The position numbers and the translations under genes are program-made. Under the pieces are notes generated by a model. It searched no databases and had not been told where the DNA came from. It saw nothing but the letters and a program-made list of their open reading frames with translations. A stretch of 6,252 nt of DNA, from the NCBI GenBank assembly GCA_944385775.1, contig CALWYM010000006.1:1-6252 (forward strand), read 5' to 3'. Position 1 is the stretch's first letter; each line of letters opens with the position of its first letter. Below, in pieces: positions 1-5,748 of the stretch. The stretch comes from an uncultured Oscillospiraceae bacterium (lineage in GTDB: Bacteria; Bacillota; Clostridia; Oscillospirales; Oscillospiraceae).

Positions 1-1
1 T

Positions 2-52
2 ATAATGACAGTAGTAATTGGCGGCGGACTATATGTGCATATTGCTATATAA
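2..52 (+). CDS. Possible C-terminal end of an upstream membrane protein (partial)
   Basis: Reading from position 2 gives 16 residues (IMTVVIGGGLYVHIAI) and then TAA at 50-52. The peptide is hydrophobic and glycine-rich, as expected for the last membrane segment of an integral membrane protein. The stop lies 28 bases before the yfmF start, a normal intra-operon gap. The other two forward frames are less convincing: one stops immediately, and the other gives a basic, unlikely tail running into yfmF. The fragment is too short to assign a family, and an open frame of this length could be chance. Confidence 0.3.
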   Translation: MMTVVIGGGLYVHIAI

Positions 53-68
53 TCCGAAAAAACCTGTT

Positions 69-73
69 GGAGG
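69..73 (+). promoter_or_regulatory. Ribosome binding site fixing the yfmF start
   Basis: GGAGG ends 7 bases before a GTG codon at 81. This is the only well-placed Shine-Dalgarno sequence near the 5' end of the frame. It favours GTG at 81 over the in-frame TTG at 18, which would add 21 residues with no recognisable family similarity. Confidence 0.85.
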
Positions 74-80
74 TGCGGTC

Positions 81-1388
81 GTGCAGAATGTTACCAGGAA
101 AGAGATAGCTCCGGGAGTGAATCTCACAACTGTGTCCACATACAAGTTTAAAACCGGCTGCCTTTCCATGACATTGGTCACACGATTGCAAAAGAAAACT
201 GCGTCACTCAACGCGGTGCTTCCTTATGTTTTACGCAGGGGTACTGCAAAAAATCCGGATATGGTAAGTATAGAACGCCAGCTTGACGACCTTTATGGAG
301 CCAGAATTGAGCCTGTTGTAAGAAAAAAAGGTGAGACTCAGTGTGTCGGATTTTACGCTGATTTTCCAGATGACGCTTATCTGCCGGGAGGATCATCCGT
401 GCTTGAGAAAACGGCTGAGCTTATGGGTGAGATGCTTTTGTCCCCGGCTACCCGCGGCGGAAGGCTTATTAAAGAATATGTGGACCGTGAACGTGAAAAT
501 CTGCTGGCAGACCTTTATGCTGAGATTAACGATAAGCGGTATTTTGCCGCAAAGCGTCTTAATGAAATTATGTGCAGCGATGAGGCATACGGCGTAAGTA
601 AACTTGGAACTGTGTCCGAAGCGCAGAAAATCTCGGTCTATACGCTGACGAATCATTACAGGGAGCTTCTTGCTTCATCAAATATAGAGCTGTTTTACTG
701 CGGAAGTGCTGACGCGGACAGGGTGGAGAATGTGCTCAGATATGTGCTTTCCGCGTTGCCAAGAAGGGATAAGCTCTCGCTTACCTATACTGACGTTAAG
801 TTCTCTCCGGATAAGGACAGCCCGACTTTAGTGACTGAGCAGATGAATGTTTCCCAAGGGAAGCTTGTGATGGGCTATCGTATAGGCGATGCAATGAGAG
901 AGCAGCTTCATCCCGCTATGATTGTTTTTAACGCGGTGTTTGGTGGCTCTGTAACGTCTAAGCTTTTTATGAATGTCCGTGAGAAGCTGTCGCTTTGTTA
1001 TTATGCCAATTCGGCAATTGACAGGCATAAGGGAGTTATGGTGGTATCCTCGGGTATTGAATTTGATAAATATGACGAGGTTTATAATGAGATTACCGCC
1101 CAGCTGGAGGCTATAAAGCAGGGAAAAATCGACAGCTGGGAGTTGGAGGGCGCAAAAAAAGCGATTATCACAGCTATCTCATCTTCCGTAGATTCGCCTG
1201 TTGGGCTGGAGTCCATGTATCTGGACAGCGCCCTGAATAATCTGATTGCTACACCGGAAAATATGGCTGCCCTTGTGTCCCTGGTAACAAAGGAAGATGT
1301 TGTCAGGGTAGCAAAAGGGGTGACATTGGATACGGTTTATTTCCTGACAGGAGAGGGAGATTATGCTGGAGAAGAGAGAGTACGGTAA
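81..1388 (+). CDS. yfmF: YfmF-like M16 peptidase-family protein, metal site lost
   Basis: A 435-residue protein with the two-halved M16 (pitrilysin/insulinase) architecture. I choose the GTG start at 81 because of the GGAGG at 69-73. The N-terminal half should carry the HxxEH zinc motif, but the matching segment reads AVLPYVLRRGT (residues 45-55), with no His or Glu ligand, so this subunit is predicted to be catalytically dead. The C-terminal half keeps the M16 substrate-side segment around residues 287-308 (FGGS, then NVREKLSLCYY). A degenerate M16 partner paired with an active one is typical of the family (compare mitochondrial processing peptidase alpha and beta). The family name in current annotation is EF-P 5-aminopentanol modification-associated protein YfmF; the Bacillus subtilis counterpart is usually written ymfF. 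The 3' end overlaps yfmH by 26 bases, which suggests co-expression. No signal peptide is visible, so it is probably cytoplasmic. The family call is firm; its biochemical role is inferred. Confidence 0.9.
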   Translation: MQNVTRKEIAPGVNLTTVSTYKFKTGCLSMTLVTRLQKKTASLNAVLPYVLRRGTAKNPDMVSIERQLDDLYGARIEPVVRKKGETQCVGFYADFPDDAYLPGGSSVLEKTAELMGEMLLSPATRGGRLIKEYVDRERENLLADLYAEINDKRYFAAKRLNEIMCSDEAYGVSKLGTVSEAQKISVYTLTNHYRELLASSNIELFYCGSADADRVENVLRYVLSALPRRDKLSLTYTDVKFSPDKDSPTLVTEQMNVSQGKLVMGYRIGDAMREQLHPAMIVFNAVFGGSVTSKLFMNVREKLSLCYYANSAIDRHKGVMVVSSGIEFDKYDEVYNEITAQLEAIKQGKIDSWELEGAKKAIITAISSSVDSPVGLESMYLDSALNNLIATPENMAALVSLVTKEDVVRVAKGVTLDTVYFLTGEGDYAGEERVR

Positions 1389-2646
1389 ACTTTGCGAGAC
1401 AGTATGGTCAGATACGCTTGATAACGGGCTCAGGCTTACGGTTGTCTCAAAGCCCGATTTTAAAAAGAGCATGGCATTTTTTGCCGTAAACTACGGCGGC
1501 TCCGACAGAGAGTTTTTTGTCGGTAGCGATCTTAGGACTACACCGGCAGGGATTGCCCATTTCCTTGAGCATAAAATGTTCGATATGGAAGGCGAAGAAA
1601 ATGCTCTTACAATTCTTTCGGGGAGGGGCACATCGGCTAATGCCTTTACCTCGTCTGATATGACGGCTTACCATTTTGAATGTATAGATATGTTCTATGA
1701 AAACCTGGAAACTCTTTTAACCTTTGTTTCAACGCCGTACTTTACAGAGGACAGCGTTAATAAGGAGCGGGGGATTATAGGTCAGGAGATACGGATGGTT
1801 GAGGACGAGCCTGATTACGCAGTTTACTACGGTCTTTTAAAGGGGCTTTTTAAGAGTAATCCAGTTCGTGAGCCTGTGGCGGGCTCTATTGAAAGCATTT
1901 CTCAGATAACAGCTGACACACTGTATGAGCTTCACCATCTGTTTTATACTCCCTCAAATATGGTGCTTACTGTGGTGGGAAATCAGGACCCTGAGAAAAT
2001 ACGTGATATGGCACTGAGAATTCTGCCGAAAGAGTATTCCCCCGTACCGAAGAAATACTTCGGCGGCAAGGAAAAAATAAAACCAAATGAACCGATGACC
2101 ATGCAGGTAATGGAAGTAGGCGCTCCGCTTTTTCTGGCGGGCTGTAAGGCTATGCCTGACGTATGGGGTTATACCGGCGCCAGGTATGAAATTACTGCTG
2201 CGCTGGCTCTAAGCGCCCTTATGGGGCAGGCGTCTCCCCTTTATAACAGTATGTACTCTAAGGGTATTATCAATGAGACCTTTTCCTATGATTTTGAGGT
2301 GACAAGCGGAGTATCATTCTTTTCGTTCGGAGGAGAGACGGAAAATCCGGAACTGGTGGCAGAGACGGTGTTTAAAGAGGCAGAGCGGCTTGTGAAAAAT
2401 GGACTGCCAAAGGACTATTTTGAAAGAAGGAAAAAATCCGCCATTGGTTCAAGCCTTCGTGTCCTAAATTCCTTTGAAAGCATTTGCTACGATACTGCTG
2501 TTGCCGGTTTTTACGGGTATGATTATTTTGGAACCTTTGATATGTTCTCGAAGATAACCGAGGATGAGGTGCTTGATTTTCTCAGGCGGTATTTGAGACC
2601 GGAAAACATGGCTATTTCTATTGTGAAAGGGGAAAGGGAAAATTAA
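1363..2646 (+). CDS. yfmH: YfmH-like M16 zinc peptidase, active subunit
   Basis: A 427-residue protein, close to the usual YfmH length. The inverted zinc motif HFLEH is at residues 66-70: H66 and H70 as zinc ligands and E67? is replaced in register by the motif's fourth residue E69 as the general base. The distal acidic ligand is probably E142 in GQEIRM, with E135 seven residues earlier, the same spacing as in pitrilysin. The C-terminal non-catalytic M16 domain runs from about residue 240 and includes a Tyr-containing segment near 302-311 (INETFSYDF). The ATG at 1363 is preceded by AGGAGAGGG at 1349-1357 and lies inside the end of yfmF in another frame, so translation of the two is probably coupled and they likely form a heteromer. 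In Bacillus subtilis the corresponding pair (ymfF/ymfH) has been linked to 5-aminopentanol modification of elongation factor P. No EF-P or other modification gene is visible here, so that role is carried over from the family. No signal peptide is visible, so the protein is probably cytoplasmic. Confidence 0.92.
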   Translation: MLEKREYGKLCETVWSDTLDNGLRLTVVSKPDFKKSMAFFAVNYGGSDREFFVGSDLRTTPAGIAHFLEHKMFDMEGEENALTILSGRGTSANAFTSSDMTAYHFECIDMFYENLETLLTFVSTPYFTEDSVNKERGIIGQEIRMVEDEPDYAVYYGLLKGLFKSNPVREPVAGSIESISQITADTLYELHHLFYTPSNMVLTVVGNQDPEKIRDMALRILPKEYSPVPKKYFGGKEKIKPNEPMTMQVMEVGAPLFLAGCKAMPDVWGYTGARYEITAALALSALMGQASPLYNSMYSKGIINETFSYDFEVTSGVSFFSFGGETENPELVAETVFKEAERLVKNGLPKDYFERRKKSAIGSSLRVLNSFESICYDTAVAGFYGYDYFGTFDMFSKITEDEVLDFLRRYLRPENMAISIVKGEREN

Positions 2647-3509
2647 TGCCTGACGGAGCAATATCGTTTCCCATGTTCGGGGACTTTTATATAAATCCTA
2701 CCAGATATATTTCTATCGGCGGACTGAAAATACACTGGTATGGAGTGATTATATGCACGGGCTTTATTCTTGCAGTTATTTACGCTTGCAAGAGAGCAGA
2801 TGAGTTTGGGCTTGAAGCAGACAATATACTGGACGCAGTTATTTTCGGTATGCCGACGGCTATTATATTTGGCAGAATATACTATGTTGTGTTCTATTGG
2901 GATTTATATAAGGATAACCTTTCTGAAATAGTGAAGGTATGGCACGGCGGCATAGCCATGTACGGTGTGCTTCTGGGCGCCATTATTACCTGCGTTATAT
3001 ACACAAGGCACAAAAAAATATCCCTTCTTGCATTTCTCGATTTGATTGCCATTGGATTTATGATTGGTCAGTTTATCGGACGCTGGGGCAATTTCATCAA
3101 CAGGGAGGCCCACGGGTACGAAACGGAAGTGCTTTGGCGCATGGGTATTACCGAAAACGGTGTTACGAAGTATTATCACCCCACATTCTTTTATGAGTCG
3201 CTGTGGAACTTTGTGGGCTTTATACTTATCCATTTATACTCCAAAAAGTACAGGACCTTTGACGGCGAGATATTTTTGTGCTATATTTCATGGTATGGCT
3301 TCGGGCGTATGATTATTGAGGGAATGAGAACCGATAGTCTGTATCTGTTTAATACGGGTATCCGCGTAAGTCAGCTCGTGGCGTTTTTGTCATTTGTCAT
3401 AGGCGGTGGTATACTGCTATATATCAAGTTTAAAATCAGACCAGACCCTGATAAGATGTTTGTCAGGAGACGGTCGGTGGCTGCATCGTCAGATGCGAAA
3501 AAAGAATAA
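2646..3509 (+). CDS. lgt: Prolipoprotein diacylglyceryl transferase Lgt
   Basis: A 287-residue polytopic membrane enzyme that transfers diacylglycerol from phosphatidylglycerol to the lipobox cysteine of preprolipoproteins, the first step of lipoprotein maturation. The Lgt signature GRWGNFINREAHG is at residues 145-157. Other family landmarks are HWYG at 30-33, WHGGIAMYG at 99-107, HPTFFYES at 178-185, the EGMRTD segment at 225-230 and GIRVSQ at 238-243. R146 and R228 probably correspond to the essential E. coli residues R143 and R239, and N149 to N146. The position of E. coli H103 is Tyr106 here. Several hydrophobic segments span the protein, and the C-terminus is a basic cytoplasmic tail (RRRSVAASSDAKKE). 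The ATG shares a base with the yfmH stop (TAATG), with a purine-rich ribosome binding site (AAAGGGG, about 2626-2632) inside yfmH. This arrangement indicates translational coupling. Confidence 0.97.
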   Translation: MPDGAISFPMFGDFYINPTRYISIGGLKIHWYGVIICTGFILAVIYACKRADEFGLEADNILDAVIFGMPTAIIFGRIYYVVFYWDLYKDNLSEIVKVWHGGIAMYGVLLGAIITCVIYTRHKKISLLAFLDLIAIGFMIGQFIGRWGNFINREAHGYETEVLWRMGITENGVTKYYHPTFFYESLWNFVGFILIHLYSKKYRTFDGEIFLCYISWYGFGRMIIEGMRTDSLYLFNTGIRVSQLVAFLSFVIGGGILLYIKFKIRPDPDKMFVRRRSVAASSDAKKE

Positions 3510-3530
3510 TTATTATGGGAGGAAATAAAT

Positions 3531-4094
3531 ATGGCAAACTTTAATTTTGATCTGTTTAAGAAAAAAGCGGCAGAAAAAGCAGGTGAGCTTGCCGGAAAGT
3601 CTGTGGCAGCTCTCAACACTGCAGCCGATAAGGCTACAACTGTTGCAAAGAAAGCAAAGCTCAATGCAGAGATTGCCTCTGAAAAGGAGCAGATGAAAAA
3701 GAATTATATGGTCCTTGGTCAGCTCTATTTTGAAAAGTACGGTGAAAATGCAGACCCTGATTTCGCTTCCATTATTGCGGGAATAAACAGTTCTGTTTCT
3801 GCTATTGATGAGAAGAGAGAGAAAATCGCGGCTCTTGACGCAGATAATGATGAAGGTTCCGCGACAGAAGACGTAGAGGGTGAGTGCTGCTGCCACCGCG
3901 ATGGCGAGGACGAGGAAGGCAAGTGTTGCTGCCATCACAAGGACGAGGACGAGGAAGGTGAGCACTGCTGCCGCCGCGATGGTGAAGGCGAGGAGGGTGA
4001 GTGCTGCCATAAGCATCACCATGAGGACGGTCATTGCTGCCGTAAAGATGGGGAAACGGAGGAAACCGAATCCTCTGATACTGCTCAGCAGTAA
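3531..4094 (+). CDS. Unrecognised protein with Cys/His-rich acidic tandem-repeat tail
   Basis: A 187-residue protein I cannot name. Residues 1-105 are Ala/Lys/Glu-rich and look mostly helical, with an AGELAGKSVAALN stretch, a central EKEQMKKNYMVLGQLYFEKYG segment split around residues 51-71, and a second helix near 79-102. This N-terminal part resembles small clostridial proteins that often end in a zinc ribbon, a comparison made from memory. Residues 116-178 form five degenerate repeats of about 13 residues (pattern E-G-E-C-C-C/H-H/R-R/K-D-G-E-x-E), giving 12 Cys and 9 His in acidic linkers. Metal binding is a reasonable inference, but a disulfide or low-complexity role is also possible. There is no signal peptide or membrane segment. 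The ATG at 3531 has a strong GGGAGG at 3517-3522. The gene follows lgt after 21 bases with no terminator between, so it is probably the last gene of the operon. The function is unknown. Confidence 0.88.
   Translation: MANFNFDLFKKKAAEKAGELAGKSVAALNTAADKATTVAKKAKLNAEIASEKEQMKKNYMVLGQLYFEKYGENADPDFASIIAGINSSVSAIDEKREKIAALDADNDEGSATEDVEGECCCHRDGEDEEGKCCCHHKDEDEEGEHCCRRDGEGEEGECCHKHHHEDGHCCRKDGETEETESSDTAQQ
3876..4064 (+). repeat. In-frame tandem repeat, five units of about 39 bp
   Basis: Units lie at 3876-3914, 3915-3953, 3954-3992, 3993-4025 (a 33-base unit) and 4026-4064. Each encodes a block starting E/D-G, followed two residues later by a CC or CCC cluster and an acidic linker. The first three units are closest to each other at the DNA level, while the last two have diverged. 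All unit lengths are multiples of three, so the reading frame is preserved. Confidence 0.85.
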
Positions 4095-4112
4095 AATTCT
4101 TTACATAAAAAG

Positions 4113-4140
4113 CTGCGGCAGGAGATCCTGCCGCAGTTTT
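4113..4140 (+). terminator. Rho-independent terminator, probably partial, after the lgt operon
   Basis: Arms CTGCGGCAGG (4113-4122) and CCTGCCGCAG (4127-4136) form a perfect 10-bp GC-rich stem with an AGAT loop, followed by only four T residues (4137-4140) and then ATG. It lies 18 bases after the stop of the upstream gene. The stem is strong but the U tract is short, so some read-through into greA is plausible. Confidence 0.8.
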
Positions 4141-4177
4141 ATGCTGCCATTTAAAGCCTGGTTATGGAGGTTAGATT

Positions 4178-4681
4178 ATGAACGATGAGCTTACCGCTGT
4201 TGATATAAAAAAGATGAAAGAGGAGATAGAGTACAGAACAAAGGTACTTCGTCCTCAGCTTATTGAACAGGTTCAGATAGCCAGGGGTTTTGGCGATCTC
4301 AGCGAAAATTTTGAGTATAAGGCTGCCAAACGCGAAAAGAACCGCAACGACAGCAGGATAAGGTATTTGCAGAGAATGATCGCCACAGCTAAGGTTATTG
4401 AGGCTGACACGAAAGATGGAGAGATAGGGCTCTTTTCCAGTGTCACGCTCCTTGCGGAGGGTGATGAGGAGCCGCAGCAGATTCAGATAGTGACGACTCT
4501 CAGGCAAAATCCCCTTTTGGGGCTTATAAGCAAGGAATCCCCTATGGGTAAAGCACTTATTGGTCACAGGACTGGAGACAGGGTCCACATCACGGTTAAC
4601 GAAGAATTTGGTTACGATGTTGAGATTTTAGCCGTGGAAATGGGCGAAGATGATGAGTCTATGGAGATTAACAGGTTTTAA
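4178..4681 (+). CDS. greA: Transcription elongation factor GreA
   Basis: A 167-residue protein that enters the secondary channel of RNA polymerase and stimulates cleavage of backtracked transcripts. The N-terminal coiled-coil finger spans roughly residues 5-75, with the tip motif GDLSENFEYKAAK at 39-51. D40 and E43 match the catalytic acidic pair of E. coli GreA (D41, E44). The C-terminal FKBP-like domain spans about 80-155 and holds the family segment LISKESPMGKALIGHRTGD at 116-134. The DLSENFEYKAAKREKN-type finger is, from memory, the form common in Clostridia. The length is slightly above the E. coli protein, with an acidic tail (EMGEDDESMEINRF). The ATG has GGAGG at 4166-4170 with 7-base spacing. 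No convincing promoter lies in the 83 bases upstream, so expression may depend partly on read-through from the lgt operon. It could be a second Gre paralogue, but GreA is favoured over GreB. Confidence 0.93.
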   Translation: MNDELTAVDIKKMKEEIEYRTKVLRPQLIEQVQIARGFGDLSENFEYKAAKREKNRNDSRIRYLQRMIATAKVIEADTKDGEIGLFSSVTLLAEGDEEPQQIQIVTTLRQNPLLGLISKESPMGKALIGHRTGDRVHITVNEEFGYDVEILAVEMGEDDESMEINRF

Positions 4682-4684
4682 ATA

Positions 4685-4726
4685 AACAACAAGGGCAGTA
4701 CACTTTTCCGTACTGCCCTTGTTGTT
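4685..4726. terminator. Bidirectional terminator between convergent greA and yitT
   Basis: A 17-bp perfect inverted repeat (arms 4685-4701 and 4710-4726, AACAACAAGGGCAGTAC and its complement) surrounds an 8-base loop ACTTTTCC. It begins 3 bases after the greA stop and covers the first two bases of the yitT stop codon on the other strand. The outer part of the stem is A/T-rich, so each strand ends its hairpin in a T-rich stretch (TTGTTGTTATAT on plus, TTGTTGTTTATTT on minus). A bidirectional terminator is the simplest reading. Confidence 0.85.
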
Positions 4727-5588
4727 ATATGTCCTGAAATCCTTTTCCAATGATTTCGGAAGAATTGACTATTGTAATAAAAGCGTGTTTGTCTACGCTT
4801 CTTATGTAGTTTCTCAAAGCAACTGTCTGTCTGCGGCTTAAAACGGTGCTTACCACAACTTCCTTCTGGTGGGAATAGGCACCCACGGCGTCACTGATGG
4901 TTGCGCTGCGGTTTAAGCGTTCAATGATAAAGCGCTGAATTTTTTCGTGTTCTTTTGAAATTACGGTTATATTCTTTCTGATATTAATTCCGTCGATTAC
5001 CATATCAACAATGAATGTCTTCATAAGCAAACCGAGAACGCAGTAAAGACCGGTCCTTACATCGAAAAGCCAGAATGTAGACAGGGTTATAAGTACGTCT
5101 GAAAAAAGCAGTGCCTTTCCAATCTGGAGTGAGGAGTGCTTTGACACAATCATGGCAATAATATCCGTTCCTCCGGTGGAAGCTCCTATATTAAATACTA
5201 TTGCCGAGCCAACTGCCGGAAGAAGAACTGACCATATAAGCTCAAGAAGTGTATCGTTTGTAAGAGGAGCGGAAAGAGGTATAAGTTTTTCAAATACCCC
5301 TACAAAAGCAGACAGCGCTATGCTTGCATAAGCCGTGGCAAGACCAAAATCCTTACCCAGGAAAACAAATCCAAGTATAAGCAAAAATATATTGATTATA
5401 AGCATCGCACCGCTGACGTTAAGATTTTCAAACAAATCCGCAAGAATTATGGCAATTCCGCTGGTGCCGCCCATAGCAAAGTGGTTGGGAGTTTTAAAAA
5501 TGCTTATCCCCGCCGCGGTACATAAAAGACCGGCGTTCAGTATTAAAAACCAGATTATTTTTCCTTTTGTACTCTTATCCTTTGGCAT
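4725..5588 (-). CDS. YitT-family membrane protein (YitT + DUF2179 domains)
   Basis: A 287-residue protein. Residues 11-200 hold about five or six hydrophobic segments with the family signatures FAMGGTSG (37-44) and GASTGGTDIIAMI (135-147). Residues 207-283 form the C-terminal soluble DUF2179 domain, ending in the typical AFITIVNSSEIIGKGF segment (269-284). The family is a widespread group of Bacillota inner-membrane proteins of unsettled function; transport has been suggested. I choose the ATG at 5588: it has AGAGAGG at 5597-5603, and the upstream in-frame TTG at 5630 would lie before the predicted transcription start. The gene is transcribed alone from the promoter at 5633-5661, convergent with greA, and ends in the shared hairpin at 4685-4726. 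The family call is firm, but which yitT paralogue it is cannot be told. Confidence 0.93.
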   Translation of the reverse strand: MPKDKSTKGKIIWFLILNAGLLCTAAGISIFKTPNHFAMGGTSGIAIILADLFENLNVSGAMLIINIFLLILGFVFLGKDFGLATAYASIALSAFVGVFEKLIPLSAPLTNDTLLELIWSVLLPAVGSAIVFNIGASTGGTDIIAMIVSKHSSLQIGKALLFSDVLITLSTFWLFDVRTGLYCVLGLLMKTFIVDMVIDGINIRKNITVISKEHEKIQRFIIERLNRSATISDAVGAYSHQKEVVVSTVLSRRQTVALRNYIRSVDKHAFITIVNSSEIIGKGFQDI

Positions 5589-5596
5589 TATAAATA

Positions 5597-5603
5597 CCTC
5601 TCT
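5597..5603 (-). promoter_or_regulatory. Ribosome binding site of the YitT-family gene
   Basis: AGAGAGG on the minus strand, separated by 8 bases from the ATG at 5588. It supports this internal ATG over the longer TTG-initiated frame. Confidence 0.8.
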
Positions 5604-5614
5604 ATTTCGTTTTC

Positions 5615-5630
5615 TTGGGTCAGTGCCCAA
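5615..5630. repeat. Small inverted repeat over the yitT transcription start
   Basis: TTGGG and CCCAA arms separated by six bases (TCAGTG). The predicted transcription start (about 5626, seven bases after the -10 element) falls inside it. It could be an operator half-site pair or a small 5' leader hairpin. Five-base arms can arise by chance, so the functional reading is tentative. Confidence 0.4.
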
Positions 5631-5632
5631 TT

Positions 5633-5661
5633 ATTATAGAATCTTTATATTCATAATGCAA
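5633..5661 (-). promoter_or_regulatory. Housekeeping-sigma promoter of the YitT-family gene
   Basis: On the minus strand the -35 element is TTGCAT (5656-5661) and the -10 element is a perfect TATAAT (5633-5638), with an optimal 17-base spacer. The predicted transcript starts near 5626 and has a leader of about 38 bases before the ATG at 5588. Confidence 0.82.
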
Positions 5662-5710
5662 GAGATAATTTGAAAAATGCAAGAAAAAAATCATTTAATT
5701 TTTAAGCTGC

Positions 5711-5744
5711 AAAAAAAATCGCCCGGAAAACTTTTCCGGGCGAT
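5711..5744 (-). terminator. Rho-independent terminator of the EamA transporter gene
   Basis: On the minus strand the hairpin ATCGCCCGGAA / TTCCGGGCGAT (5718-5744, about 11 bp with loop AAGTT) is followed directly by eight T residues (complement of A at 5711-5718). It lies 4 bases after the transporter stop codon. It separates this gene from the same-strand YitT gene, which has its own promoter. Confidence 0.93.
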
Positions 5745-5748
5745 AATA

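Noticed and set aside
43..53. TGCTATATAAT, an extended -10-like element before yfmF, and a TATAAT at 1-6
   Set aside because: No acceptable -35 lies at the right distance, and the sequence appears to be the coding end of an upstream gene. The A/T-rich match alone is not enough to call a promoter.
18..80. N-terminal extension of yfmF from a TTG codon
   Set aside because: The extension has no ribosome binding site, whereas GGAGG at 69-73 is ideally placed for GTG at 81, where family-like sequence begins.
2904..3312. Several antisense and frame-shifted open frames inside lgt
   Set aside because: lgt carries all family motifs in its own frame; the overlapping frames have no ribosome binding sites or recognisable domains.
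3513..4034. Long minus-strand open frame opposite the repeat gene, with a very hydrophobic N-terminus resembling membrane segments
   Set aside because: It is the antisense of the acidic Cys/His repeats: Asp/Glu/Gly codons read backwards give Leu/Val/Ala/Thr codons, and the repeat length of a multiple of three keeps the frame open. It has no ribosome binding site, and the plus-strand gene has a strong one in an operon.
3880..4188. Second plus-strand frame over the repeats (Ala/Arg-rich protein)
   Set aside because: A frame-shifted reading of the same repeats that runs through the terminator hairpin into greA, with no plausible ribosome binding site.
5589..5630. Fourteen-residue N-terminal extension of the YitT protein from TTG at 5630
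   Set aside because: The predicted transcription start (about 5626) lies downstream of this codon, and the ATG at 5588 has its own ribosome binding site.
5335..5673. Plus-strand frame opposite the 5' part of the YitT gene and its promoter
   Set aside because: Antisense shadow of membrane-protein codons; it runs across a clear minus-strand promoter and has no family features.
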